A stretch of 64,000 nucleotides of DNA. Origin: a bacterium (GTDB lineage: Bacteria > UBP6 > UBA1177). The stretch is taken from the NCBI GenBank assembly GCA_017538365.1, contig JAFYIZ010000047.1, positions 62,001 to 126,000 of the forward strand. The letters run 5' to 3'. Shown here piece after piece: positions 33,052-42,352 of this stretch. The stretch's first letter is position 1. Each line of letters opens with the position of its first letter. Position numbers and translations under genes: made by a program. The notes beneath the pieces were generated by a model that did no database searches, was not told where the DNA came from, and saw nothing but the letters and a program-made list of their open reading frames with translations.

Positions 33052-33539
33052 GCGTTTCCTCTCATTTTAAGCTGATTTAATAATGATTTTCGTATGTTGA
33101 GCGAATTTGAAAAATAGTCTGAAAGAAGATTTTCCTTTTTTTCGTCGCTTGAAAAACCTGAAACCGTGCAGTAGTCTCTTTCTATTGAATCGAGAGTTTT
33201 GGAATCAAAATCGTTCATAAGTGCCGAGCGGCATTTTTTTATGAATTCAAGTTCCGATTCATCGGGCATTGTAAAAGAGTGGGCGAGTTCGGCCAGCCAT
33301 GAAGCGGCTATGAAGTTGCGCGGATTCCTGCGGAGCGGAGCGGTATCTTCAAGCGAAACAAAATCATCTAAAAAGTAGGTGTTGTTTTTTTTGCTGAGAA
33401 CCACTTCACAGTTTTCGAAAAGGGAGAAGTTGTCCTTCTTCGAGAAAAAGCGGAAAGTTTCACCTTCTTTGGAAATCGTGTGGAAAAATCCGTTTCCGTG
33501 AGATTTTTTATAGGTTATGGTTCCCTGTACGATATACAT
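33048..33539 (-). CDS. Small protein, possibly a divergent RecO-like OB-fold protein
   Basis: 163 residues. The N-terminus 'MYIVQGTITYKKSHGNGFFHTISKEGETFRFFSKKDN' has the shape of the RecO OB fold ('...G.vl..k..gE.D....lT...G'), and the rest is helical. It is shorter than RecO (about 240) and lacks a visible zinc motif, so the recombination role is tentative. It is coupled to nadE (ATGA) and to the upstream lipoprotein gene (TAATG). Confidence 0.4.
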   Translation of the reverse strand: MYIVQGTITYKKSHGNGFFHTISKEGETFRFFSKKDNFSLFENCEVVLSKKNNTYFLDDFVSLEDTAPLRRNPRNFIAASWLAELAHSFTMPDESELEFIKKCRSALMNDFDSKTLDSIERDYCTVSGFSSDEKKENLLSDYFSNSLNIRKSLLNQLKMRGNA

Positions 33540-34378
33540 TAGTTTACCGATTCGATCTGCTGCTTTTTCTCAGGTTTTTTGCGTTCAATATCAGTCGTTA
33601 CGCCTAACTGTTTGGCAAGGTCGACACATTCGCTCAAAAACGGGATTGCCACTTCTTTTGTGTTTATTGCCTGAACTTCGAGACAGCGGCGCAGATAGGT
33701 TTGTCCCAGTTCTTCATTTTTCAGCGTGTACATTTTGAGGGCACCGCGGTACAGGGCTTCTACGTCAAACGGGAAATATTCAAGAGCTTTCTTGTAATTT
33801 TCCGCAGCGAGTTCGTTCAGATTCTGCTCGTCGTACATAATTCCGAGCTGCTTGTAAGCCTCTGAATGTGTTCCGCGCATCTTGATCGCCGCCTCGAAAT
33901 GCTGTTTCGCCAGATCGTAGCGTTTCTGCATTCTGTAAACTATGCCGATATTCGTTTCGGCGTAGTGCGGACGCGGATACATCGTGTCTGCAAGGACTGC
34001 CTGAAACTCTTCAAGAGCTTTGTCGAACTGTCTCTGCTCGAGGTAAAGCGCGCCTAAGTTGTTCCGTGCGTCTGTGAATTTTTTGTCGATTTTCAACGAC
34101 TGCTTGAAGTTCTCTTCAGCCTTTTTCTCGTCGTGTTCGATCATGAAAACGAGACCGAGCGTGTTGTAATACTGCGGAAGAGTGGGGGCGGCTTCGATTG
34201 CAAGCATGATTTCGCGTCTTGCTTTAATGTAGTCACCCTGATTCAAAGCGGCAAGACCGAGCTGATAGTGACCGTCACTTTTTCTTTCGTCACTTACAGT
34301 TTTCGTATCTGCCGAAGAGCATGAAACAAGGAGTTGAAACAGAATGAAAATTAAAGATAATAGTTTGATTTTATTCAA
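33539..34378 (-). CDS. TPR lipoprotein, Tgl/PilF-like
   Basis: 279 residues, lipobox 'LVSC' (Cys20). Five to six tetratricopeptide repeats from about residue 35 ('GHYQLGLAALNQGDYIKARRE', 'YYNTLGLVFMIEHDEKKAEEN', 'ARNNLGALYLEQRQFDKALEE', 'TNIGIVYRMQKRYDLAKQHF', 'AYKQLGIMYDEQNLNELAAEN'). This architecture matches the outer-membrane pilotins PilF and myxobacterial Tgl, which help PilQ secretin assembly. No pilQ is in the window. It follows the porin-like gene by 21 nt. Confidence 0.75.
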   Translation of the reverse strand: MNKIKLLSLIFILFQLLVSCSSADTKTVSDERKSDGHYQLGLAALNQGDYIKARREIMLAIEAAPTLPQYYNTLGLVFMIEHDEKKAEENFKQSLKIDKKFTDARNNLGALYLEQRQFDKALEEFQAVLADTMYPRPHYAETNIGIVYRMQKRYDLAKQHFEAAIKMRGTHSEAYKQLGIMYDEQNLNELAAENYKKALEYFPFDVEALYRGALKMYTLKNEELGQTYLRRCLEVQAINTKEVAIPFLSECVDLAKQLGVTTDIERKKPEKKQQIESVN

Positions 34379-34399
34379 GGTTTCCTCTTTGTAAGGAGT

Positions 34400-36451
34400 T
34401 TATTTCTTCTCTTCTTTATTGTCGGCTTTTTTATCAGCTTTTTTGTCTTCTTTGCCGGATCTGCCCCATTCCCAGCCGAATTCAACATCTGCACCTAAAT
34501 CCCACGATGAAACGTAGTGACCTTCAAGGTTGTCGTGCGGACGCGGGTTTTTAGCATTCCAGAAAGTCCAGTGTTTGCCGGCATAGCCGTTGATGTAGAG
34601 GAAAGGAAGGATCTGAAGTCTGACGACGCCTCTGAAAAGAGAGCTTACGTGGCTGTCGGAGAAAAGTTCTTTTGCGCTTCCGAAGCCGCGTTTGTAGTAT
34701 GAAACCATCATCTTAAGTATCCAGAGATCCGGAAGTTCGAGGTGTGCGAAAAGCGATGAAGATTCGGGAAGTTTTTCGTAACCTACAGAAAGTGATATCC
34801 ATGTCTTGAAACTGTAACTGAGTTCGCCGTAGAAAGAACCGACGAACTTGTCGTCAGAATCGTTCATAAGGTGCCAGTATTTCGAGCGGCCGTCGGGCTG
34901 GAAGTCTTTTGCGCCGTAGATGTTCGTCATCATCTCTATACGCTCGATATCGTAGAAAGTATCGAAGAAAGAAGGAATGTACGAATCGTGGTGAGCTCTT
35001 CCTTCGAGCTGGATTCTGATTGCGTGCTGGTTTTTCTGATCGAGGTTGAATCTTCCCAAAAGACCGAATGTGAAGCCGCCTTTTACAAAATCTTTCTTGA
35101 ACCACGAATAATCGGTGAAAGCCTTGATATCGACCTTTTCGTTTTTGAACAGTTTAAGTTCGAAGTCGATGCCCTGCATGTAAAGGAATTCATCTTCCAG
35201 AATTATCGGACGACCTTTTGAATCAACCGATATTCTGGGAAGTCTGCTGTCTTTGCCGTTGATATAGTCATCGGGATCGTAGTCATAGTATTTTTCATAT
35301 TGCAGCTTTGTCGGAGCGTTTCTGTCGGCAACGAAAGAATATCCGAACGAAACACTTCTTGCGTGGTAGTTTCCGATTGCGGAGAAGGGCTTCAAGAAGA
35401 CGATACCGCCGAAAATGTTTCCTCTTGCGACATCTCCCAGAAGTGCTTCAAAACCGCCGTAGTCGAAGTACCAGTTGAGTTTTGCCGACATTGTTGAAAA
35501 CGTCGAGTCGTGGTTAGGAATGTAGCGTTTGAGGATCGTTCCGTGTCCGATCGTCTGTGCGAAATTGCTGCCGATCGAAAGATAAAGGTTGTCTTCGGAA
35601 GTTCCTATCTGGAAATATCTGAGGATTTTGAGGTAATCCTGCCACTCATCCCAGTCTTCAGTTCTGAAGCGGATGCTGTGGTCGTTGTCGTTAATGTCTG
35701 TGCTGACAAGACGGACATTGAGCGGAACATGAAGCCCGAAAATAAGATCGAGTTCTTTTTCGCTGACGGGCTCTTTTATGAGTTTGTCGAAGTGCATAGA
35801 AAATTTCGGGGTGATAACGAGGTAAAGTTCATCATCCATCAATTTGACACCGGCTGCGAGACCTGCGCTGTTGTAAGGTGAAATGATTTCGTTCGCACCG
35901 ATATTTGCGACTTCGCCTTTCCAGAAAGTTTTTTCGATCTCTCTGATTCTCATATCGTTGTCTGATTTTTCCTCTTTTCCAGCCGCTTTCGGCTCTTCAG
36001 CTTTTGCGGTCTTCTGCTCAGCCGGCTTCGGTTCTTCAGCTTTTGCAGGTTTCTGCTCAGCCGGCTTCGGTTCTTCAGCTTTTGCAGGTTTCTGCTCAGC
36101 CGGTTTCGGTTCTTCAGCTGCTGCCTGAGCGGGTTGTTCAGCGGGCTTCGGCTCCTCAGCTGCTGCCTGTGCCGGTTGTTCAGCCGGCTTCGGTTCTTCA
36201 GCTGCTGCCTGAGCAGGTTGCTCAGCGGGCTTCGGTTCTTCGGCTGCTGCCTGAGCGGGTTGTTCAGCCGGCTTCGGTTCTTCAGCTGCTGCCTGTGCCG
36301 GTTGTTCAGCAGGCTTCGGTTCTTCGGCTGCTGCCTGTGCCGGTTGCTCAGCCGGTTTCGGTTCTTCTGCCGGTGCGGTTTCCTGTGCGAAAAGAGTACC
36401 GAAGAGTAATGCAAACAATGTCAAAAAGGTCAAAATCTTAAAATTTTTCAT
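34400..36451 (-). CDS. Outer-membrane porin-like protein with Ala/Pro/Glu tandem repeats
   Basis: 683 residues. Signal peptide (about 1-22), then six copies of the 14-residue unit EEPKPAEQPAQAAA (29-112) and three of a 13-residue variant ending KPAKA (113-151), probably a periplasmic peptidoglycan-spanning stalk. A ~480-residue beta-rich domain follows, with alternating strands ('SFGYSFVADRN', 'DIKAFTDYSWFKKDF', 'GELSYSFKTWISLSVGYEK'), probably a barrel. The C-terminus is a lysine/aspartate-rich tail after an aromatic strand, so the barrel does not end in the usual terminal Phe. It is the first gene of a six-gene operon. The family is unknown to me. Confidence 0.7.
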   Translation of the reverse strand: MKNFKILTFLTLFALLFGTLFAQETAPAEEPKPAEQPAQAAAEEPKPAEQPAQAAAEEPKPAEQPAQAAAEEPKPAEQPAQAAAEEPKPAEQPAQAAAEEPKPAEQPAQAAAEEPKPAEQKPAKAEEPKPAEQKPAKAEEPKPAEQKTAKAEEPKAAGKEEKSDNDMRIREIEKTFWKGEVANIGANEIISPYNSAGLAAGVKLMDDELYLVITPKFSMHFDKLIKEPVSEKELDLIFGLHVPLNVRLVSTDINDNDHSIRFRTEDWDEWQDYLKILRYFQIGTSEDNLYLSIGSNFAQTIGHGTILKRYIPNHDSTFSTMSAKLNWYFDYGGFEALLGDVARGNIFGGIVFLKPFSAIGNYHARSVSFGYSFVADRNAPTKLQYEKYYDYDPDDYINGKDSRLPRISVDSKGRPIILEDEFLYMQGIDFELKLFKNEKVDIKAFTDYSWFKKDFVKGGFTFGLLGRFNLDQKNQHAIRIQLEGRAHHDSYIPSFFDTFYDIERIEMMTNIYGAKDFQPDGRSKYWHLMNDSDDKFVGSFYGELSYSFKTWISLSVGYEKLPESSSLFAHLELPDLWILKMMVSYYKRGFGSAKELFSDSHVSSLFRGVVRLQILPFLYINGYAGKHWTFWNAKNPRPHDNLEGHYVSSWDLGADVEFGWEWGRSGKEDKKADKKADNKEEKK
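35999..36367 (-). repeat. Tandem repeats in the porin-like gene (6 x 42 nt, then 3 x 39 nt)
   Basis: In-frame coding repeats; the copies differ mostly at third positions. They are prone to length change by slippage. The open frames on the other strand across this stretch are by-products. Confidence 0.9.
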
Positions 36452-36485
36452 GCTTTTCTCCGCTTATAACAAAAAAAACGCCTAA

Positions 36486-36513
36486 AATATATTGATATAT
36501 AAGAAAAATGCAA
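36486..36513 (-). promoter_or_regulatory. Promoter of the porin/tgl-like/nadE operon
   Basis: On the minus strand TTGCAT (36508-36513), 16 nt spacer, TATATT (36486-36491), about 35 nt before the start at 36451. Confidence 0.5.
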
Positions 36514-36567
36514 ACTTAACCGGGTATTTTTTTGTGAATAAAGCGAGAAAATATGAAAAAAATGAAA

Positions 36568-37776
36568 TTAATGCAGTTTGGTCAGTGCTTCCCTGATTCT
36601 TCTGACGGCTTCAACGAGTTTATCCAGTGAGGTGGCGTAGGAAATGCGGATGCAGTCTCCGTTGCCGAAGGACTTGCCGGCCACACAGGCTACATGGGCG
36701 TTATAAAGCAGCCACATGCAGAGGTCGTCGCTGTCCTTAATGACGGTCTCGCCGTCGGTCTTGCCGTAATAATACTTCATGTCGGGGAAGACATAGAATG
36801 CGCCTGCCGGGGTATTGCACTTCACGCCGGGAATCTCGTTCATCATCTTTACGACGGTATCACGGCGTTCGCGGAAAGCCTTCATCATGTTTCTGATCTC
36901 ATCCGAGTTATCCGGACAAAGCTCAAGAGCCTTTACAGCTGCGGCCTGAGCGATGGTACAGATACCTGAAGTGATCTGTCCCTGGATCTTGTTGGCAGCC
37001 TTGACAATAGCCTGAGGAGCCGCAATGTAGCCGATTCTCCAACCGGTCATGGCATAGCCTTTTGCAACGCCGTTGACGATGACGAGACGGTCCTTCAGGA
37101 AGTCGAACTGACCCATACTCTCGTGTTTGTGCTCGTACTGTATGAACTCATAGATTTCGTCGGAGATGACGATGATGTTCGGGTGTTTCCTCAGCACTTC
37201 GGCGATAGACGAAAGTTCAGCCTTTGTGAAAACGCTGCCGCTCGGGTTGCAGGGCGTATTAATGAGAAGAGCCTTTGTTTTTGGAGTAATAGCCTTCTCA
37301 AAATCCTCTGCGGTGATTTTGAAGTCGTGTGCCATATCGCTCTTAACGATGACCGGCACGCCGCCGCTCAGTTTTACCATTTCGGGATAGGATACCCAGA
37401 AAGGAGCGGGAATGATGACCTCGTCGCCGTCGTTGAGGATTGCCTGCAGTACATTGTTGATTGCCTGCTTCGCGCCGTTTGAAACAAGGATGTCGCTCTC
37501 TTTGTAGTCAAGGCCGTTGTCGCGTTTCAGTTTTTCGGCAATCGCCTTGCGCAATGCCGGTGTGCCCGGAACAGGCGGGTAGTGCGTATCGTTGTTGTTG
37601 ATAGCGTCGATAGCGGCCTGCTTGGCCGATACCGGTGTATTGAAGTCGGGTTCACCAATGCTCAGGCTGATGACATCTATGCCTTGTGCTTTAAGTTCAC
37701 GGCTCTTGTTGGTCATAGCCAGAGTGGCTGATTCAGTCATGTTCAAAACTCTGTTTGAAAGTGTGATTTCGCTCAT
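36568..37776 (-). CDS. Aspartate aminotransferase-type class I aminotransferase, possible transfer
   Basis: 402 residues. PLP enzyme of the aspartate/aromatic aminotransferase Ib type: 'SLSIGEPDFNTP' , 'VSNGAKQAINN', 'NTPCNPSG', 'ISDEIYE', PLP-lysine Lys239 in 'NGVAKGYAMTGWRIGY', and Arg in 'CIRISYA'. Reaction: aspartate + 2-oxoglutarate to oxaloacetate + glutamate. The N-terminus 'ESATLAMTNKSRELKAQGID' recalls Bacteroidales enzymes. Codon choice differs from its neighbours: AGC for Ser, CGC/CGT for Arg, GGC for Gly, GCC for Ala, AAG for Lys, versus TCG, AGA, GGA, GCG/GCA and AAA in the adjoining leuC-like gene. It follows that gene by 22 nt. Confidence 0.92.
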   Translation of the reverse strand: MSEITLSNRVLNMTESATLAMTNKSRELKAQGIDVISLSIGEPDFNTPVSAKQAAIDAINNNDTHYPPVPGTPALRKAIAEKLKRDNGLDYKESDILVSNGAKQAINNVLQAILNDGDEVIIPAPFWVSYPEMVKLSGGVPVIVKSDMAHDFKITAEDFEKAITPKTKALLINTPCNPSGSVFTKAELSSIAEVLRKHPNIIVISDEIYEFIQYEHKHESMGQFDFLKDRLVIVNGVAKGYAMTGWRIGYIAAPQAIVKAANKIQGQITSGICTIAQAAAVKALELCPDNSDEIRNMMKAFRERRDTVVKMMNEIPGVKCNTPAGAFYVFPDMKYYYGKTDGETVIKDSDDLCMWLLYNAHVACVAGKSFGNGDCIRISYATSLDKLVEAVRRIREALTKLH

Positions 37777-37798
37777 GATTTTTTAATCTCCATGTAAA

Positions 37799-39055
37799 TT
37801 AAAGGTCTGTCGGAGAGCAGATGAAGCCTTTTATTGCGGTCGCAGCGGCGGTCGCAGGGCTTGCAAGATAGATTTCGGACTGGTTGCAGCCCATTCTGCC
37901 TTTGAAGTTGCGGTTTGCCGTGCTGACAGTGATTTCACCGGGTGCCATGATGCCTTCGTGTGCACCCAAGCACGGTCCGCAGCCCGGATTCAGGATGATT
38001 CCGCCCGCTTCGACGAAAATTTTGAAAAGTCCTTCTTCCATTGCCTTGAGGTAAATGTCGGAACTTGCCGGAAGAACGAGAAGTCTAGTCTCTTTCGCGA
38101 TATGTTTGCCTTTGAGGATTTCTGCGGCGATTCTGAAGTCTTCGATCCTGCCGTTCGTGCATGTTCCGATCAGCACCTGATTGACTTTTACATCGTGCAT
38201 ATTGCTGACTTTGTTGACGTTGTCTACCGTGTGCGGCATTGCGACCATCGGTTCGATCTCGGAAACGTCGATCTCAAGAGTTTCCGCGTATTCGGCATCT
38301 GCATCGGGATAGATCGGAGTGTAGGCGTCACGCGGGATTCCGTGTTTTTCGAGGAAGCTGAAAACTTTCTCGTCGGGCGCCATGTATCCGTTTTTCGCGC
38401 CGATCTCAACCGACATATTTGTGAAAACGAGCCTGTCTGCAAGTTCGATGTTTTCAATGTAATCGCCTGAAAACTCTACACTTTTGTAAAGTGCGCCGTC
38501 AACTTTGATGAGTCCTGCGATGTGAAGGAGAACATCTTTTGAGGAAACGTAGGGTTTCGGTTTTCCCTTGAGGACGATCTTCATCGATTCGGGAACTTTG
38601 AGCCAGATTTCTCCAGTTGCCCAGATTCCAGCCGATTCGCTTCTTCCGATTCCTGTCGAGAATGCACCGAGCGCGCCGTATGTTACAGTGTGGGAGTCGC
38701 TGCCGACGATGAATTTGCCGGGAAGCGCGAAACCTTCTTCAACCGTGACCTGATGGCATATTCCGCGGCCGCAGTCGTAGAAATTCTTTATTCCCTGTTC
38801 CTTGACGAACTGACGCACAGTCTGGTGGTTTGTCGCCGCCTTTTCGTTTGCAGCCGGCACGATGTGGTCGAGAATTATCAGGATCTGATTCGGATCATCG
38901 ACCTTTTTTCCGCCCATTTTTTTGAAGGTTGAATAAATCGCCGCGCTGTTGTCATGCGTAAGAACATGGTCTGGTCTGATAGTCAGGATCGTTCCCGGAA
39001 CAACCGGTCTTCCCGCCATTTTCGAAAAAATCTTCTCAGCAAATGTCTGTCCCAT
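37799..39055 (-). CDS. leuC: 3-isopropylmalate/homoaconitate dehydratase large subunit
   Basis: 418 residues, the shorter archaeal-type LeuC/HacA large subunit. [4Fe-4S] ligands lie in 'GTCTNG' and 'NPGCGPCLG'; 'GSDSHTVTYGALGAFSTGIG' is a substrate loop. It isomerises 2- and 3-isopropylmalate or a homologous acid. The small subunit (leuD) is not in the window. GAGG ribosome site before the ATG. The upstream intergenic gap is only 69 nt, so it may share the khpA-rarA transcript. Confidence 0.88.
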   Translation of the reverse strand: MGQTFAEKIFSKMAGRPVVPGTILTIRPDHVLTHDNSAAIYSTFKKMGGKKVDDPNQILIILDHIVPAANEKAATNHQTVRQFVKEQGIKNFYDCGRGICHQVTVEEGFALPGKFIVGSDSHTVTYGALGAFSTGIGRSESAGIWATGEIWLKVPESMKIVLKGKPKPYVSSKDVLLHIAGLIKVDGALYKSVEFSGDYIENIELADRLVFTNMSVEIGAKNGYMAPDEKVFSFLEKHGIPRDAYTPIYPDADAEYAETLEIDVSEIEPMVAMPHTVDNVNKVSNMHDVKVNQVLIGTCTNGRIEDFRIAAEILKGKHIAKETRLLVLPASSDIYLKAMEEGLFKIFVEAGGIILNPGCGPCLGAHEGIMAPGEITVSTANRNFKGRMGCNQSEIYLASPATAAATAIKGFICSPTDL

Positions 39056-39124
39056 TTTTTTACCTCATTTCCAATTTAACAAAAACCTAAAAATCGGCGG
39101 ATTTTGGCACTTTTTGCAAATAAC

Positions 39125-40360
39125 TCAACTTTTATTTTTGATTTTTTCCCAGTATTCCTTGATTTTCGCTTCGTAGCCGATGTTTTTCATCCTGTAGAAT
39201 TGCGGCGGCTCCACGTCACCGGGAAAATAGCGCTGGTCGACCCAGTGGTTTTCGTAGTCGTGCGGATATTTGTAGTCTCCTTTCTCCTCTCCTGGAGCGA
39301 AAGAGGAGTCGTTGATGAGGTGCTTCGGGATCTCAAGTGTCGGATTTTCTTTGAAATAATCTTCGGCGGCGTGAAGTCCCAGATAGCTTGCGTTGCTTTT
39401 GGGAGCGGTAGCCAGATAGTTCACGATGTGGGCTAAAATTATCTTTCCTTCGGGGTATCCCACGGCCTGAAAGGCGTGAAGAGCCGCAACTGCGAGCTCA
39501 AGCGCTCTCGGATCGGCATTTCCGACATCTTCTGAAGCGAAAATTATCATTCTTCGCAGCAGGAAGAGCGGGTTGTCGCCAGATTCTATCATTTTGATGA
39601 GATAGTAGAGCGCCGCGTCGGGGTCGCTTCCGCGGAGACTTTTGATGAAAGCAGATATCGTGCGGTAGTGGAAATCTCCCGTTTTATCGTACTGGTTAGG
39701 GTTTTCGACTAACTCCATCACGTTTTCCCGTGTTATTTTGCCGCCTCCGCTAAGATGGAATGCGCTTTCCATGATAGAAACTGCGATTCTAACGTCTCCA
39801 GAAGCCTCTTTCGCGATTATTTCAAGGAGTTCTTCATCGATCTCGGCTTTTAAATAATCGACCGCGCGGTGCAAAACCGTGATTATGTCGGAAACTGAAA
39901 TTTTCGAAAAACGGACGCTTCTAGCGCGGGAGAGCAGGGCGTTATTGACATAAAACGACGGATTTTCGGTTGTCGCGCCGATAAAAATAACACCTTCGTT
40001 CTCTATCATCGGAAGAAAAATATCCTGCTGCGCCTTGTTGAACCGGTGGATCTCGTCGATAAAGACTATCTGCTTGTCGACGAAAACCGATTCCCTGTCT
40101 TTGTAAAGGATCTTCTTTATATCAGCGGAACTGTCTGTGACTGCTGAAAATTTGTAGAGTTTTGCTCCGTAAAGCCCTGCTGCGATGCGTGCCACCGTCG
40201 TTTTGCCGGTTCCTGGCGGGCCGTAAAAGACCATTGAAGGCAGAAAACCAGATTTCAGGAATGATTTCAGTAATTTAATGACATTCTGCTGACCGACGAT
40301 TTCATCGAATGTTTCGGGCCTGAGCACCGAATACAGGGGAATGTAAGCTGAATCGTTCAT
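39125..40360 (-). CDS. rarA: Replication-associated recombination protein RarA (MgsA)
   Basis: 411 residues. AAA+ clamp-loader-like ATPase: Walker A 'GPPGTGKT' (47-54), Walker B 'FIDEIHRF' (100-107), sensor 1 'GATTENPSF' and Arg finger region '[10 protein letters not shown]', then the RarA C-terminal tetramerisation region ('[20 protein letters not shown]' and '[16 protein letters not shown]'). Works at stalled replication forks. Coupled to the upstream gene by ATGA. Confidence 0.95.
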   Translation of the reverse strand: MNDSAYIPLYSVLRPETFDEIVGQQNVIKLLKSFLKSGFLPSMVFYGPPGTGKTTVARIAAGLYGAKLYKFSAVTDSSADIKKILYKDRESVFVDKQIVFIDEIHRFNKAQQDIFLPMIENEGVIFIGATTENPSFYVNNALLSRARSVRFSKISVSDIITVLHRAVDYLKAEIDEELLEIIAKEASGDVRIAVSIMESAFHLSGGGKITRENVMELVENPNQYDKTGDFHYRTISAFIKSLRGSDPDAALYYLIKMIESGDNPLFLLRRMIIFASEDVGNADPRALELAVAALHAFQAVGYPEGKIILAHIVNYLATAPKSNASYLGLHAAEDYFKENPTLEIPKHLINDSSFAPGEEKGDYKYPHDYENHWVDQRYFPGDVEPPQFYRMKNIGYEAKIKEYWEKIKNKS

Positions 40361-42018
40361 TTCTTTTTGGTAGGAACTGTGCCGTCGGGATTGAGGCCGC
40401 GTGCCTTGTAGTCGGCTTTGATTCTGGCCTCTTTTACATCATCAGAAGTCATGAATAAATCTTTGTGTTTTTCTGGAACGAAGACGGTCGAATCGTTTTT
40501 GAGGACTGCAAAAATCGTATCGGGAAATCCTTTTTCGTGGTCAGCGATCCGAGCGTCATCCGAAATGAAAAGAGAGTAGGAGAGCATGCGTGCCCTTACC
40601 GGATCTTCTTCATCGATAACGAAAGCCGCGAGGTTGTTTTCAACCTGTTCTGCAGTTCTCCAGTCAACAGGAGTATCGTATTTCCGGAACATCGTCTTCT
40701 TGATCGGATCAAAGAAGAAGGTTTTGTCGGGATAATCCTTTTTGAGCTGGATAAGATAAGCGTTTTTCGCCTCGTATTCTTTGATGGAATCCAGATCTTT
40801 TCTTATTTTTTCGCTAAGCTCTTCCATTCTAACCATTATCACGTTCTCGTTTCTGCGCGTGATGACGAAATATCCCTCTTCGGGCATGAGCTTTATCGCG
40901 CCGCGGATTTTGTCGGTAACCGAGAAAGGATCGTCGATAGAAACCGACCAGCGGACATATTCTTTCGGGAGTTTCCACATTCCGTGGCGGTCGCCGAGAT
41001 AAATGAGATAGTTGAATTTCACTTTCGGCAGTTTTTCCTTGAGCTGCTTCATGAAAAGGGCTTCACGGAAGAAGTTGACGTCGATGCTGATATTCGGGCT
41101 CAGGATTTTGACACTTTTTTTCTCGTCGTTGAGCTCGATTTTTTTAGGATCGGCGTAGGGGATAAACGCTTTTGCATTCTCGAATTTCGGAGCTTCATCG
41201 ATCGTCGAGTGGATTTTGATGTAAGCTAAAATGTTAAGCAGAAGCGCCTTTTTCTCGTTTTCTGAGATCGAAGAAGGCTTTGAAAGAGCCTCTTTCAGCA
41301 TTTTTGCAAAAGTCTTATCCGCCAGTTTGTAGATCTGATTTGCTATATCCTCTACTGAAGAAGCCGAATCTGTCTTTTCCTTCGTCAGAGTGTCGAGAAG
41401 TTTCTTTCTGTTCTGAATCTCGGTAGGAGAAAGCATCGGGTTATCGAAAAGATAGTTCAAAACGACTTCAGCTTTTGCGTAAGCCGTTGATTTCTTTTTA
41501 TAATTCCGATACTGACGATCCCAGAATTCCGAAATTTCGCCTGATGCTAAATTGTAGTAGGAAATTTCCGACATTTTTTTGCCGGTTTCGATAAGCCCGT
41601 AAAGCGCGGGAAACGATGAAAGATTCTGCTCTTCCTTAATAATTTCGCCGGTTTCCGAGTGTGTCTCGTTAATGAGCTTGGCGACATTGAGCATTTCGTT
41701 CACTTCGTTTTCCGACTGCCGGATCATCGCGTAAAACTCTTTGTTCCAGAAGTCTGAACCAAGGTTTGTAGCTCTTATCACCAGTTTGTTTTCTTCAAAA
41801 ACCGTGTAGGTTACCGGTTGTTCTACGAAAAAATCTTTGTAGTAATCGGAATACTGCTTTGCTGCGGCGAACCGGTCGTAATCTTTATCGCCCGTCCATT
41901 TGATCATGAAATAGAGGAAAAGCCCGCCGACAATGATAAGGAGAATTAAATAGCGCCAGTGGGAATTGCCGTTTCTGCCCGCAAGTTCCGAGGCGCGAAC
42001 TTTTCTTTTGGGAGACAT
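40357..42018 (-). CDS. Membrane-anchored protein resembling a degenerate ApbE (flavin transferase)
   Basis: 553 residues. Basic cytoplasmic start, one transmembrane helix (about 23-41) and an extracytoplasmic domain. Several blocks follow the order of ApbE: 'TNLGSDFWNKEFYAMI' and 'NVAKLINETHSETGEIIKEE' (the usual 'S.y..dSEis.iN' region), 'LIETGKKMSEISYYNLASGE' with 'SEFWD' ('is..tdGafDpT..pl..lW'), then 'FNYLIYLGDRHGM' with 'WSVSIDDP' ('lin.GG.i...w.vgi.dP'), and 'RARMLSYSLFIS' ('aDalsTalfv'). The family's metal-binding Asp/Thr residues are not conserved, so catalysis is doubtful. An insertion of ~100 residues separates the blocks. This reading is an inference; no other family is recognised. 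Confidence 0.5.
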   Translation of the reverse strand: MSPKRKVRASELAGRNGNSHWRYLILLIIVGGLFLYFMIKWTGDKDYDRFAAAKQYSDYYKDFFVEQPVTYTVFEENKLVIRATNLGSDFWNKEFYAMIRQSENEVNEMLNVAKLINETHSETGEIIKEEQNLSSFPALYGLIETGKKMSEISYYNLASGEISEFWDRQYRNYKKKSTAYAKAEVVLNYLFDNPMLSPTEIQNRKKLLDTLTKEKTDSASSVEDIANQIYKLADKTFAKMLKEALSKPSSISENEKKALLLNILAYIKIHSTIDEAPKFENAKAFIPYADPKKIELNDEKKSVKILSPNISIDVNFFREALFMKQLKEKLPKVKFNYLIYLGDRHGMWKLPKEYVRWSVSIDDPFSVTDKIRGAIKLMPEEGYFVITRRNENVIMVRMEELSEKIRKDLDSIKEYEAKNAYLIQLKKDYPDKTFFFDPIKKTMFRKYDTPVDWRTAEQVENNLAAFVIDEEDPVRARMLSYSLFISDDARIADHEKGFPDTIFAVLKNDSTVFVPEKHKDLFMTSDDVKEARIKADYKARGLNPDGTVPTKKK

Positions 42019-42257
42019 TATTTGTTCTCTTCGATGATTTCCAAAACGACTTTCTGATTCTGACGGCTTGCGACTGCGCTGATGAGCGTGCGGAGAGCGT
42101 TTGCGGTTCTGCCGCTTTTACCGATGACTTTGCCTACATCTTCCGGAGCGACCCTGAGTTCGATGATGGCGGTATTCTTTCCTTCAATGTAGCTGACTTC
42201 AACTGCATCTGGAACATCAACCAGTTTTTTTGCAATAAATTCAACAAATTCTTTCAT
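42018..42257 (-). CDS. khpA: KH-domain RNA-binding protein KhpA
   Basis: 79 residues. Type II KH domain with 'VGKVIGKSGRTANALRTLI' (GxxG loop GKSG) as in KhpA/YlqC, which binds RNA and pairs with KhpB. ATG 42257 with GGAGGA ribosome site is preferred over a TTG 12 nt upstream that lies inside that site. Stop overlaps the next gene (TAATG). In many genomes khpA follows ffh-rpsP; here it leads a different operon. Confidence 0.9.
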   Translation of the reverse strand: MKEFVEFIAKKLVDVPDAVEVSYIEGKNTAIIELRVAPEDVGKVIGKSGRTANALRTLISAVASRQNQKVVLEIIEENK

Positions 42258-42312
42258 GAGATCCTCCAAAAAATCAGGTTAGAAAATAACTCTTAACACG
42301 ACAAAACATATA

Positions 42313-42340
42313 ATTTTATATGGTTTTTGATGAAATGCAA
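42313..42340 (-). promoter_or_regulatory. Possible promoter of the khpA operon
   Basis: On the minus strand TTGCAT (42335-42340), 16 nt spacer, TAAAAT (42313-42318), about 55 nt before khpA. Confidence 0.45.
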
Positions 42341-42352
42341 TTTTTTATAAAA

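Noticed and set aside
35950-36441. Long open frames on both strands and possible CRISPR-like repeats
   Set aside because: The regular 42-nt units are contiguous coding repeats of one protein with no spacers.
39104-39116. Sigma-54-like TGGCACTTTTTGC
   Set aside because: GG and GC are 10 nt apart rather than 12, and no plus-strand gene follows.
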